Assembly (NCBI RefSeq): GCF_018991925.1
Contig: NW_024744357.1
Span: 1,828,492-1,892,491, forward strand
Direction of reading: 5' to 3'
DNA: 64,000 nt
Source: Homarus americanus
Lineage: Eukaryota; Arthropoda; Malacostraca; Decapoda; Nephropidae
Shown in pieces: positions 20,285 to 32,385 of this stretch. Under the pieces are notes generated by a model, which had not been told where the DNA came from, did no database searches, and saw nothing but the letters and a program-made list of their open reading frames with translations. The translations under genes and the position numbers were made by a program. The first letter of the stretch is position 1, and every line of letters starts with the position of its first letter.

Positions 20285-22395
20285 AGTACAGGTGGGGGAG
20301 AGAGGGAGAGGGGAGAGAGGGGAGAGGGGGGGAGGGGAGAGGGGAGAGTGGGGTGAGGGGGGAGAGGGGAGAGTGGGGGAGGGGAGAGAGGGGAGAGGGG
20401 GGAGGGGAGGAGAGGGGGAGGGGAGGAGAGGGGGAGGGGAGGAGAGGGGTGGGAGGGAGGAGAGGAGGGGAGAGGGGTGAGGGGAGAGGGGGGGAGAGGG
20501 AGAGGGGAGAGGGGAGAGGGGAGGAGAGGGGTGAGGGAGGAGGAGAGGGGAGGGGGATGGGGGAGAGGGGGGATGGGAGGAGAGGGGAGAGGGTGGGGGA
20601 GGGGAGAGGGAGAGGGGAGGAAGAGTGGGGTGGAGGGGAGGAAGGGAGAGGAAAGGAGGGGAGGAGAGGGGAGAGGGGTGAGGGAGGAGAGGGGAGGAGG
20701 GAGGAGAGGTGAGAGGGAAAGGGGGAGGGAGAGGGGAGAGGTGGGGAGGGGGAGGGGAGGGTGGGGGAGGAGAGGTGGGGAGGAGAGGGGAGAGGGGGGG
20801 GAGGGGGGAGAGGGGGAGAGTGGATGTGAGGGGAGAGGGGAGGGTGGGAGGGGAGGAGAGGGGAGAGGGTGGAGGAGAGAGGAGAGGGGAGAGGGTGTGG
20901 GGAGGGGAGGGAGAGGGGGAGGGAGGGGAGAGGGGAGGGGTGGAGGGGAGGGAGAGGTGGGGGTGAGGGGGGAGGGAGGGAGGTGGGAGGGGGAGAGGTG
21001 GGATGGGGAGGAGAGGGGAGGAGGAGGGGAGGGGAGGAGGGAGGTGGTGAGGGGAGAGGTGGGGAGAGGGAGAGAAGGGTGTGAGAGGTGAGGGGAGGAG
21101 AGGGAGGAGAGGGGAGAGGTGGAGGGGAGAGGGGAGAGGGTGGAGGGGTGGAGGAGGAGAGTGGGGGTGGGAGGGGAGGAGAGGAAGGAGGTGGGAGGGG
21201 GAGAGGAGAGGGGAGAGGGGAGAGGGTGTGGGAGGAGAGGGAGAGTGGTGTGAGGGGAGAGAGGGGAGAGGAAAGAGGGGAGGAGAGGGGGGAGGAGAGG
21301 GGAGAGTGGTGTGAGAAGGAGGGAGAGGGGAGAGTGGTGTAGAGGAGAAGGGAGTATGATGTGGGGAGGAGAGGGAGAGTGGTGCGAGGAAAGGGGGAGT
21401 ATGATGTGAGGGAGAGTGGTGTGAGGAGGGAGAGGGAGAGTGGTGTGGGGGAGGGAGAGGGGGGGGAGGAGAGGGGGTATGATGTGAGGGAGGGAGAGAG
21501 TGGTGTGAGGGGGGTATGATGTGAGGGAGAGTGGTGTGGGGAGGGAGAGTGGTGGTGTGGGGGGAGAGGGGTATGATGTGAGGGGAGAGTGGTGTGAGGA
21601 GGGAGAGTGGTGGGAGGAGGAGGGAAGCTGTGAGGGAGGAGGTGGTGTGGGGGAGGAGAGGTAGATGGTTGAGGGGAGGAGGTGGAGAGTGGTGTGAAGG
21701 GGAGGGAGTGGTGCAGAGGGAGGAGAGAGTGGTGTGGGGGAGGAGGGGGGTATGATGAGGGAGGAGGATGTGAGGGAGGGAGAGGGAGTATGATGTGAGG
21801 GGAGAGGGAGAGTGGTGTGGGGGGGGAGAGTAGTGTGGGGAGGAGGAGAGGGAGTATGATGTGAGGAGAGGGAGAGTGGTGTGGGGGAGGAGGGAGAGTA
21901 TGATGTGAGGGGAGGAGAGTGGTGTGAGGGGGTGAGTGGTGTGAGGGGAGGAGAGTGAGGGTGTGGGGGAGAGGGGAGAGGAGAGAGGGGAGTATGATGT
22001 GAGGAGGAGAGGAGAGTGGTGTGAGGGAGGGAGAGAGGGTGTGGGGGAGGAGAGGGAGTATGATGTGAGGGAGGAGAGGGAGTATGATGTGAGGGAGGAG
22101 AGGGGAGAGTGGTGCAGGGAGTGTGATGTGAGGGGAGGGAGGGAGGTGGTGTGGGGGAGGAGAGGGGATATGATGTGAGGGAGAGAGTGGTGTGAGGGGA
22201 GGGTGATGTGAGGGAGGGGGAGAGGGGAGAGTGGTTTGAGGAGGAGGAGGGGAGAGTGGTGTGAGGGAGGAGGAGAGGGAGAGTGGTGTGGTGAGAGAGG
22301 AGGAGGAGAGGAGAGGGGAGAGTGGTGTGAGGGGAGGGAGAGTGGTGTGAGGGAGGAGGAGAGGGATGTGGTGTGAGGAGGAGAGAGAGTGAATT
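20285..22395 (+). repeat. Purine-rich array, two domains
   Basis: The first domain (to about 21320) is GAGAGGGGAG-type purine repeat. The second domain (about 21320-22395) interleaves GAGAGTGGTGTGAGG with GGGAGTATGATGTGAGG, giving an irregular period of about 30-45 bp. A 931-codon minus frame spans it, but it is Ser/Pro/Leu/His low complexity. G-runs allow quadruplexes on this strand. Confidence 0.95.
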
Positions 22396-22870
22396 TAAGA
22401 GGACAAGAAGGAATAGGTGAAGGAAGGGGAAGTGTAGGTGACAGAATGAGGCGAGATGGGATGGGAGGGAGGAAGGAAGGAAAAAGAAGGAAAGGGAGGG
22501 AGAGGAGAGGGAGAGGTAGGAGATGTGAGGGGGATAGAGAAATGATGCAGGATGAGTGGGGAGAGGGGGTCAGAGGGAGGATGGGAAGGAGGAGGTGAGA
22601 GGGAGGAAAGAGGGAGAGGTAAGAGAAGATGAAGCTGGAAAAAGTGAAAGGAAGGTTGTAGCAAGAGGAATTAGGGAGAAGAGGAGGGAGGGGTGAGGTG
22701 AGAGGGAGGGGTGAAGGTGAGGAGAGGGAAGGATAATATTTGGTAATGAGATAATTTGGGTGATGCTTCATGGTGAGAGGGAAGGGAGACAGGTGAGGAG
22801 GGAGAGGGAGAGTAGTGAGGCTGGGCAGGGAGAGCTGTGAGGCTGGGCAGGGAGAGTTGAGAGAGAGAGT
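22396..22870 (+). repeat. Degenerate purine-rich flank
   Basis: GA-rich sequence without a firm period, ending in three GGCTGGGCAGGGAGAG-like copies at about 22818-22860. Probably decayed array. Confidence 0.7.
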
Positions 22871-23507
22871 GAGAGGGAGGAATTCTGATGTTTGGGAAGG
22901 AGATACAAGAAGAAAAAGAGCTAGAATCAAGGTGTTAGTGGACAACAACAACAATAAGGTAAACCCAAGTTTGCAAGGTGTGATCATAAAGTGTTTGTGA
23001 TGGGGAGGGTGTGGTAGGAGGGAGGGGTGTGGTCGGAGGGTGGGGTCGGAGGGGTGTGTCGGGTGTGGGTGGAGGCACTAGGGCGCAACATCCCCATAGA
23101 GTGGTGTAGGGGATGTGGCACTTAATGGTAGGTGGGTTAGTGGTGATAGTGGTGTGGCCTGGTGGTGGTGTTACTTGATCACCGTCCACACCTTGACCCG
23201 AGTTGTTATTGTAATTTTTGAATTGTTATTGTGATATTGTTGTTGTTTGTTATTATTGTTATTATTATTGATATTATGTATGTGTTGTGTGTGTGTATTG
23301 TTGTTGTTGTTGTTGTTATTATTATTGTTATTATTCACGTATTTTTTATACGTTTGTTTCGGTGTTCACAATGGGGTTAAAATTCCCCAAGACAGTGTAC
23401 TGTATGTGTAGGCGTTTTCCTCTGTGATTGGTGGGCGTGTTGTTATGGTGTGTGTGTGCTGTTCTGTGATTGGTGGGTGTGTTGTTATGGTGGTGGCTGA
23501 GTGTGGT
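22871..23507. other. Mixed stretch: TTG/TTA repeats and 31-bp duplication
   Basis: 22995-23060 has GTGTGGT(A/C)GGAGG repeats. 23200-23337 is a mixed TTG/TTA trinucleotide tract. 23420-23490 holds two copies of CTGTGATTGGTGGGCGTGTTG, each with an inverted CCAAT box. On the minus strand 22987-22880 begins with a hydrophobic stretch (GFTLLLLLSTNTLILALFLL) that looks like a signal peptide, but it leads only into repeat. Confidence 0.6.
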
Positions 23508-25770
23508 GGAAGGGTGGTGGTGGGGGAGTAGTGGTGGTGGTGGAGGAGGGCAGTGGTGGTGGTGGTGGAGGGAGAGTAGTGGTGGTGGTGGTGGAGTAGT
23601 GGTGGTGGTGGTGGAGGAGGGTAGTGGTGGTGGTGGTGGAGGTGGTAGTGGTGGTGGTGGTGGGTAGTGGTGGTGGTGGAGGAGGTGGTGGTGGTGGAGG
23701 AGGTGGTGAGGTGGTGGTGGTGGAGGTGGTGGTGGTGAGGTGAAGTGGAGGTAGTGGTGGTGGTGGAGGGAGGTGGTGGTGGTGTGGAGGTAGTGGTGGT
23801 GGTGGTGGGAGGTGGTGGTGGTGGTGGTGGAGGTAGTGGTGGTGGTGGGTGGAGTGGTGGGTGGTGGTGGAGGGTATTAGTGGTGGTGGTGGAGGGAGGT
23901 AGTGGTGGTGGTGGAGGGAGGTGAGTGGTGGTGGTGGTGGAGGTAGTGGTGGTGGTGGAGGGAGGTGAGTGGTGGTGGTGGAGGAGGGTAGTGGTGGTGG
24001 TGGAGGTAGTGGTGGTGGTGGAGGGAGGTAGTGGTGGTGGTGGAGGGAGGGTGGTGGTGGTGGTGGTAGTGGTGGTGGTGGAGGTAGTGGTGGTGGTGGA
24101 GGAGGTAGTGGTGGTGGTGGGAGGGAGGTGGTGGTGAGGTGGTGGAGGAGGTAGGGGTGGTGGTGGAGGGAGGTGGTGGTGGTGGAGGAGGTGGTGGTGG
24201 TGGTGGAGGTGAGTGGTGGTGGTGGAGGTAGTGGTGGTGGTGGAGGGAGGTGAGTGGTGGTGGTGGAGGAGGTAGTGTGGTGGTGGTGGAGGTAGTGGTG
24301 GTGGTGGAGGAGGTAGTGGTGGTGGTGGAGGGAGGTGATGGTGGTGGTGGTGGAGGAGGTGGTGGTGGTGTTGGGAGGGAGGTAGTGGTGAGGTGGTGGA
24401 GGTAGTGGTGGTGGTGGAAGAGAGGTGGTGGTGTGGTGGTGGAGGAGGTAGTGGTGGTGGTGCGGAGGAAGGTGAGGTGGTGCTGGTGGAGGAGGTAGTG
24501 GTGGTGGTGGAGGGAGGTAGGAAGAGTGGTGGTGGTGGTGGAGGGAGGTAGTGGGTGAGGTGGTGGAGGAGGGAGGTAGTGGTGGTGAGGTGGGAGGTAG
24601 TGGTGGTGGTGGAGGGAGGTAGTGGTGGTGGTGGAGGGTGGTGGTGGGTGGTGGAAGAGGTATGGGTGGTGGTGGAGGGAGGTAGTGAGGTGATGGTGGA
24701 GGAGGTAGTGGTGATGGTGGAGGGTAGTGGTGGTGGTGGAGGTAGTGGTGGTGGTGGAGGGTAGTGGTGGTGGTGGAGGAGGTAGTGGTGGTGGTGGAGG
24801 GAGGTAGTGGTGGAAGGTAGTGGTGGTGGTGGAGGGAGGTAGTGGTGGTGGTGGAAGGAGGGAAGTGGTGGTGGTGGTGGTGGTGCTGGTGGAGGTGGAG
24901 GTGGTGGAGGAGGTGTGGTGGTGTTGGAGGGAGGTGGTGGTGGTGGTGAAGGAGGTAGTGAGGTGGTAGTGGTGGTGGTGAGGTGAAGGGGTAGTGGTGG
25001 TGAGTGGTGGAGGTGTGGGTGGTGTTGGAGGTAGTGGTGGTGGTGAAGGGTGGTGGTGGTAGTGGTGGTGGTGGGGAGGTAGTGGTGGTGATGGTGGTGG
25101 TGGTGAAGGAGGTAGTGAGGTGGTAGTGGTGGTGGTGGTGGTAGAGGTGGTGGTGATGGTGGTGGGGTGGTGGTGGTGGTGGTGGAAGGGTGAGTGGTGG
25201 TGGAGGGAGGTGGTGTGGTGAGGAGGAGGTGGTGGTAGAGGAGGAGGTGGGTGGTGGAGGAGGTAGTGAGGTGGTGTGAGGTGGTGGAGGAGGTGAGTGG
25301 TGGTGGTGGAGGAGGTGGTGAGGTGGTGGTGGTGGAGGTAGTGGTGGTGGTGGAGGGAGGTAGTGGTGGTGGTGGAGGAGATAGTGGTGGGTGCTGGTGG
25401 AGGAGGGTGTTGGTGGTGAGGTGTGTTGGAGGTAGTGGTGATGGTGGTAGAGGTGGAGGGAGGGAGGAGGGAGGGAGGAGGAGCAGGGGGGAGAAGGAGG
25501 TGATGGTGGTGGAGGGAGATGGTGGTGGTTGTGGTGGTGATGATGTAGGAAGTGGTGGTGGTGGTGGAGGGAGGTGAGTGGTGCTGGTGGATGGGTTGGT
25601 GGTGTGGTGGTGGAGGAGGTAGTTGTGTGGTGGTGGAGGTGGTGGTGGTGGTGCAGGAGGGAGTTGAGGTGGTGAGGTGGTGGTGGAGGTGGTGGTGGTG
25701 GTGGTGGAGGTAGTGGTGGTGGTGGTGAGGGTGGAGGTAGTGGGGTGGTGGTGGTGGTGAGTGTGTGGCG
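23508..25770 (+). repeat. GGTGGTGGTGGAGG array
   Basis: GGT3-6 blocks joined by GGAGGGAGGTAGT or GGAGGTAGT form units of 18-30 bp over 2.26 kb. Minus Pro/His/Thr frames (up to 818 codons) and + Gly/Val frames are compositional. It is strongly G-rich on this strand and able to form two-tetrad quadruplexes. Confidence 0.96.
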
Positions 25771-26530
25771 GCCACATTGTTGCTGATCCCGCCTCAGACC
25801 TCATGGCCTGGCCTCCTGCCACCCTGCTGCTGCTGCTTGCTTACACCAGCCCTCTCATGCACGACCCTTCTGCTGCTGCTTCTGCTTATGTACTATTTAT
25901 TGTCTTCTCATGTAAAAATCTGCTTGCTTGTTTGCTTGCTTGCTTACTATAACTCTCTCAAGCACAAACTTTCTGCTACTACCTCTGCCGCTTTGCCAAC
26001 AGGAGTTCGTTGAAGTAAGTCTCTGTTGCTGGTGTTTCTGCTTAAATGTTTGGTTACAGCAGCCCTCCCACCCAAGTACTCTATGACCTCACTGCTGCTG
26101 TCTGCTTACGGGAGTTCTCTCAAGTACGACTATTGCTTGCCTGCTTGTTTAGTTTCCAAAGCCCTCTCAAGCCTGATCCCACTTCTGTTTGCTTTCTTGC
26201 TTACGGTTTTCTAGCAACTCTTTGTTGTTTGTTTGCTTACTTACTAACAATTGCCCCTAGTACGACCCTGCTATTGCTATTGCTGTCGCTACTTTGACAG
26301 TAGGTGGGCGATTCACCAACTCTTTGTCATGCACAGCTGCATAGGAGGGTGTTGGTACTGCCTCTCCCACCCTTGTCTTGAGTCACCCCCACCCCCCCTT
26401 TTCTCACGAGAGGCCACTGGTGCCTGTGTGTGTTGTGGGTCACTTGATGTCCCATTTTAGTCAACTAAATGTCCCTTTAACCCTCCCTTCTCCCAACACC
26501 AGCCACCAGAATCAGGGGGCTATTGTCATG
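25771..26530 (+). repeat. Degenerate ~50-110-bp repeat family
   Basis: Related blocks of GCTTAC...AGCCCTCTCAAGTACGACC followed by CTGCTGCTGCTTGCTTGC recur at about 25838, 25941, 26053, 26104, 26150 and 26237. They are strongly diverged, suggesting an old array. No retained frame. Confidence 0.6.
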
Positions 26531-26630
26531 TTGTGTGTCTGTCTGTCTGTCTGTTAAGTTTTTCGTTCTGTTCATTTCTCCAACACAAAGATAATTAGCC
26601 ACAGGAAACTATTTTTTTTTTTTTTTCCAG

Positions 26631-26672
26631 AATCTCCAGTCAGGGTCTGTACTGTATGTGTGGCTTACAGAG
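26631..26672 (+). CDS. Candidate internal exon 4 (42 nt)
   Basis: A 17-base T tract and CCAG give a near-ideal acceptor, and GAG/GTAGGA is an acceptable donor. All three frames are open. Frame 2 (QGLYCMCGLQ, 1 nt before and 2 nt after) joins to 33206-33253 in its only open frame. Frame 1 (GSVLYVWLTE, phase 0-0) joins to 15927-16002 but then hits a stop in 33206-33253. So either an exon is missing between 16 and 26.6 kb or this segment is not constitutive. Confidence 0.35.
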
Positions 26673-26697
26673 GTAGGATCTTTTGTGTGTTTAGACC

Positions 26698-27315
26698 AAC
26701 TGGGTGTCTCATTTGTAAGTGAACGAACTGGGTGTCTCTATGAACGAACTGGGTGTCTCTGGTGAACGAATGGGTTCTAGTGAACGAACTGGGTGCCCTA
26801 TTTGTAGTGAACGAACTGGGTGTTTTCTAGTGAACGAACTGGGTGTCTCATTTGTAAGTGAATGAACTGGGTGTCTCATTTGTAAGTGAACGAACTGCGT
26901 TCATTTGTAAGTGAACGAACTGGGTGCTCATTTGTAAGTGAACGAACTGGTGTCTTTGTGTGAACGAACTGGGTGTCTCTTTGTAAGTGAACGAACTGCG
27001 TCTCTGGAACGAACTGGGTGTCTCATTTGTAAGTGAACGAACTGTGTTCTTTGTAGTGAACGAACTGTGTCTCTTTTTGTAAGTGAACGAACTGGTGTCT
27101 CTTGTAAGTGAACGAACTGGGTGTCTCTTTTGTAAGTGAACGAACTGGGTGTCTCTTATAAGTGAACGATCTGGGTGTCTCTTTTGTAAGTGAACGAACT
27201 GGGTATCTTTTGTAAGTGAACGAACTGGGTGTCTCTTTTGTAAGTGAACGAACTGGGTGTCTCTTTTATAAGTTAAACTAGTTGGGTGAGTCTTTTGTAA
27301 GTGGAGGCTGTTAGG
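26698..27315 (+). repeat. 28-bp minisatellite with GTAAGT donor core
   Basis: About 22 units with GTGAACGAACTGGGTGTCTC and TTTTGTAAGTG. It starts about 25 bp past the donor of the 42-nt candidate exon. GTAAGTG in most units is itself a strong 5' splice-site core. The minus frame (HLQKRHPVRSLT periodic) is a shadow. Confidence 0.95.
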
Positions 27316-27954
27316 TGACACTTGTGTAAGTGAAACCTTTTATATTCTCAAGAGTCCAAAAAGTTGTATGAAGCCTCACTTAACTTGATCTTTTCATCAT
27401 CGTTGGGTGATGCTGAAGAGGTGTGCTGCTTCAGGCGACGCTCTCAATAAAACTGTCCACTTGCCGGCCATCTTGAACTTGTCTCCACAATCGAGGCAGC
27501 TTGATATAGAGCCACCAGTTTTATCTTATCTTGCTTTAGCCGTCCTGAAGTGAAGCTTATCTTCCTTTAGCCGTCCTGAAGTGAAGTCTTAACTTGCTTT
27601 AGCCGTCCTGAAATGAAGCTTAAGAATCTTACTGATTTTGGCGATACTGAGATTAAAACTTTTTGATTTGGCGGCTGTTTTGAATTTTGGATTTTGTTGA
27701 ATTTCCCTTTACAGTAGTGTGTAGTGTATGGATGTGTATTTATGTTTTAAGTGTTTAATACTAAAGTAGAATTGTGGCGAATAGTGATTAGGTTGAACAT
27801 GGAGCAAAACTGTTCACTCAATGACATGGTTTAATTGGCGTTAGTTAAATATATAATTTGTAAAGGTTTAAGACACCTCTTGTATCATACTGGCAACACA
27901 TGGGGTTAACTCTGCCTGTGTTTTGTATTGAGTTTACTAGTTTTCCTTGTAGCT
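27316..27954. other. Unassigned stretch with triplicated 31-bp block
   Basis: CTTTAGCCGTCCTGAAGTGAAG occurs three times in tandem (about 27533-27620). An AATAAA lies at 27447. An acceptor-like TTGAATTTCCCTTTACAG at about 27711 is not followed by an open segment with a donor. No gene supported. Confidence 0.5.
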
Positions 27955-30900
27955 GACACGTAAACCTAACGACTGTACCCATAGCTGACACGTAAAACCT
28001 AACCTAAAAACTGTACCCATAGCTGACACGTAAACCTAACGACTGTATTCTTAGCTGACACGTAAACCTAACGACTGTAACCATAGCTGACACGTAAACC
28101 TAACGACTGTACCCTTAGCTGACACGTAAACCTAACCTAACCACTGTACCCATAGCTGACACGTAAACCTAACGACTGTACCCTTAGCTGACACGTAAAC
28201 CTAACCTAACCACTGTACCATAGCTGACACGTAAACCTAACCCAACCACTGTACCCAAAAAGGACACGTAAACCTAACCCAACGACTGTACCCAGCTGAC
28301 CCGTAAACCCAACCTAACCACTGTACCCATAGCTGACACGCAAACCTAACCTAACCACAGCTTACAGCTGACACGTAAACCCATCCTAACGACTGTACCC
28401 ATAGCTGACACGTAACCTAACCTAACGACTGTACCCATAGCTGACACGTAAACCCAATCAACGACTGTACCCATAGCCGACACAAACCTAACCTAACGAC
28501 TCAAGCATAGCTGACCCGTAAACCTAACCTAACGATCTGAATCCATAGCTGACACGTAAACTCCAATCCCAACGACCGTTCCATAGCTGACCCGTAAACC
28601 TAACCCAACGACTGCAACCATAGCTGACACTGTAACCCAACCTAACCATCTAAACCTAGCTGACACGTAAACCCAACCCAACGACTGTACCATAGCTGAC
28701 CCAAACCTAACCTAACCACTGTACCCATAGCTGACAATGCAAACCTAACCCAACCACTGTACCCAAAGCGACACGTAAACCTAACCTAACGACTGTACCC
28801 ATAGCTGACACGTAAACCTAACCCAACCACTGTACCAATAGCGACAGCAAACCTAACCTAACGACTGTACCATAGCTGACCCGTAAACCTAACCTCCAAC
28901 CACTGTACCATAGCGACACGGAAAACTAACTCCAACCACTGTACCATAGCGACACGTAAACCTAACCTAACGACTGTACCCATGAAGGACACGTAAACCT
29001 AACCTAACCACTGTACCATTGGGGCTGACACGTAAACCTAACTCCATCCATCAGTACATAGCTGACACGTAAACCAACCCAACGACTGTACCCATAGCTG
29101 ACCCAAACCTAATCCAACGATCGTCTACAGCTGACACGTAAACCCAACCCAACCACTGTACCCATAGCGACACGTAAACCTAACCTAACGACTGTACCCA
29201 TAGCTGACCCGTAAACCCAATCCCTAACCACTGTACCCATAGCTGACACGTAAACCTAACCTAACCACTGTACCATAGCTGACACGTAAACCTAACCTAA
29301 CGACTGTACCCATAGCTGACACGTAAACCCAACTCTAACCACTGTACCCATAGTGACACGTAAACCTAACCTAACGACTGTACCCATAGCTGAATCTGTA
29401 AACCTAACCTAACCACTGTACCATAGCTGACACGTAAACCTAACCTAACCACTGTACCATAGCTGACACGTAAACCTAACCTAACGACTGTACCCATTAG
29501 CTGACACGTAAACCTAACCTAACCACTGTACCCTTAGCTGACACGTAAACCTAACCTAACCACTGTACCCAGCGACCCAAACCTAACCTAACCACTGTAC
29601 CCATAGCTGACACGTAAACCTAACCTAACCACTGTACCCAGCGACACGTAAACCTAACCTAACGACTGTACCCATAGCTGACACGCAAACCTAACCTAAC
29701 GACTGTACCCATAGCTGACACGTAAACCAACCCAACGACTGTACCCATAGCTGACACGTAAACCTAACCTAACGACTGTACCCATAGCTGACACGTAAAC
29801 CTAACCAACGACTGTACCCATAGCTGACCCGTAAACCTAACCTAACGACCGTACCCATAGCTGACCCGTAAACCTAACCTAACCACTGTACCTATAGCTG
29901 ACACGTAAACCTAACTCCACTGTACCCATAGCTGACCAAACCTAACCTAACGACTGTACCCATAGCTGACCGCAAACCCAACCCAACCACTGTACCCATA
30001 GCTGACACGTAAACCTAACCTAACGACTGTACCCATAGCTGACACGTAAACCCAACTCAACGACTGTACCCATAGCTGACACGTAAACTAACCTAACGAC
30101 TGCAATTCCATAGCTGACCCGTAAAACCTAACCTAACCACTGTACCCATAGCTGACACGTAAACCTAACCCAACCACTGTACCCATAGTGACACGTAAAC
30201 CTAACCTAACCACTGTACCCATAGCTGACACGTAAACCTAACCTAACGACTGTACCCATAGCTGACACGTAAACCTAACCTAACGACTGTACCATAGCTG
30301 ACACGTAAACCCAACTCAACCACTGTACCCATAGCTGACACGTAAACCTAACCTAACGACTGTACCCATAGCTGACCCGTAAACCCAACCCTAACCACTG
30401 TACCCATAGCTGACACGTAAACCTAACCTAACGACTGTACCCATAGCTGACACGTAAACCTAACCTAACGACTGTACCCATAGCTGACCCGTAAACCTAA
30501 CCTAACGACTGTACCCATAGCTGACCCGTAAACCTAACCTAACCACTGTACCCATAGCTGACACGTAAACCTAACCTAACGACTGTACCCATAGCTGACC
30601 AAACCTAACCTAACCACTGTACCCATAGCTGACACGTAAACCTAACCTAACGACAGAATGCGACCCGTAAACCTAACCCAACGACTGTACCCATAGCTGA
30701 CACGTAAACCTAACCTAACGACTGTACCCATAGCTGACCCGTAAACCTAACCTAACCACTGTACCCATAGCGACACGTAAACCTAACCTAACCACTGTAC
30801 CCATAGCTGACACGTAAACCCAACCCAACGACTGTACCTATAGCTGACACGTAAACCTAACCTAACGACTGTACCCATAGCTGACACGTAAACCTAACCT

Positions 30901-31890
30901 AACGACTGTACCCATAGCTGACCCGTAAACCTAACCTAACCACTGTACCCATAGCTGACACGTAAACCTAACCTAACGACTGTACCCGAGCTGACCCGTA
31001 AACCCAATCCCAACCACTGTACCCATAGCTGACCCGTAAACCTTAACCTAACGACTGTACCTATAGCTGACACGTAAACCAACTCCAACGACTGTACCCA
31101 TAGTGACCCGTAAACCTAACCTAACCACTGTACCCATAGCTGACACGTAAACCTAACCTAACGACTGTACCCATAGCTGACCCGTAAACCTAACCTAACC
31201 ACTGTACCCATAGCTGACACGTAAACCTAACCTAACCACTGTACCCATAGCGTTAACGTAAACCTAACCTAACGACTGTACCCATAGCTGACACGTAAAC
31301 CTAACCTAACCACTGTACCCATAGCTGACACGTAAACCTAACCTAACGACTGTACCCATAGCTGACCCGTAAACCCAACCCTAACCACTGTACCCATAGC
31401 TGACACGTAAACCTAACCCAACGACTGTACCCATAGCTGACGTAAACCTAACCTACTGTACCCTAGCTGACACGTAAACCAACCTAACGACTGTACCCAT
31501 AGCTGACCGTAAACCCTCCACTGCAATGGACACGTAAACTCAACTAACGACTGTACCATAGGACCCGTAAACTCCAACCACTGTACCCATGTTGACCTAA
31601 CCAACGACTGTACCCATAGCTGACCCGTAAACCTACCCAACGACTGTACCATAGCTGACACGTAAACCTAACTAACGACTGTACCCATAGTCAAACTTCA
31701 TGCTGCAAACCTAACCCAACCACTGTACCCATAGCTGACATTGTAAACCAACTCCAACCACTGTACCCAGCTGACACGTAAACCTAACGACTGTACCCAT
31801 AGCTGACACGTAATCCTAACCTAACGACTGTACCCATAGCTGACACGTAAACCCAACCTTAACCACACCACTGTAAGTGTACCTGACACG
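27955..31890 (+). repeat. 37-bp satellite array with CCTAACCTAA
   Basis: About 105 copies of a 37-bp unit containing CTGTACCCATAGCTGACACG and TAAACCTAACCTAA, plus 32-bp forms lacking one CCTAA. The junction base varies as CCACTG or CGACTG in runs. Each unit carries two CCTAA pentamers, the complement of TTAGG. It is the longest array in the window. Many single-base losses (AGCGACACG for AGCTGACACG) may be decay or consensus error. Confidence 0.97.
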
Positions 31891-32056
31891 TAAACTTGTC
31901 TCTCTGGTGAAACTTAGGCAAACTTCTGGATTCTGACTCTGTGTTGTTCCAAAGTAGTTTTTTGTTAGAAGTGTTGTGTGTTGCTGGTTGAGGGGGTCGC
32001 CTCGAAATGAGGTTAGAATTTCACTTTACATAAATACAGATCAGTCAAACCTACAG

Positions 32057-32385
32057 TAGAAGCTTAGGTATGGTTAGGTTAGGTTAAGTTTGCTTTGGGT
32101 TAGATTAAGTAAGGTTTGGAGAGGATTTTCATTAAGCTAGGTTAGTTTTAGTTAATTAGGTTACTTTAGAGCTAACTAAGTTTGGTTAGGTTTAATTTGG
32201 TTAAGGATGCACAGGGTTAGGTTTAATTTGCTAAGGATGCTCAGGGTTAGGTTTAATTTGGATAAGGATGCACAGGGTTAGGTTTAATTTGCTAAGGATG
32301 CACAGGGTTAGGTTTAATTTGGTTAAGGATGCACAGGGTTAGGTTTAATTTGGTTAAGGATGCACAGGGTTAGGTTTAATCACCA
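32057..32385 (+). repeat. TTAGG-like tract and 31-bp repeat
   Basis: GGTTAGG-type sequence passes into six tandem copies of a 31-bp unit, AAGGATGCACAGGGTTAGG plus TTTAATTTGGTT. The orientation (TTAGG) is opposite to the 37-bp array just upstream (CCTAA). Confidence 0.9.

Noticed and set aside
20192..22987. Minus frame of 931 codons with a signal-peptide-like start
   Set aside because: After about 40 residues it is Ser/Pro/Leu/His repeat opposite a purine array. The hydrophobic start is short and unsupported by any domain.
23366..25822. Minus frame of 818 codons, Pro/Thr/His-rich
   Set aside because: Complement of a GGTGGTGGTGGAGG array; a second minus frame of 632 codons is open over the same span.
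26003..26014. 12-nt micro-exon (EFVE) between CCAACAG and GTAAGT
   Set aside because: Good splice motifs, but 12 nt inside a degenerate repeat family is too easily matched by chance, and it does not repair the phase break between 16002 and 26631.
27447..27452. AATAAA as a polyadenylation site in 27.3-27.9 kb
   Set aside because: No upstream open frame or downstream GT-rich element that would support a gene end.
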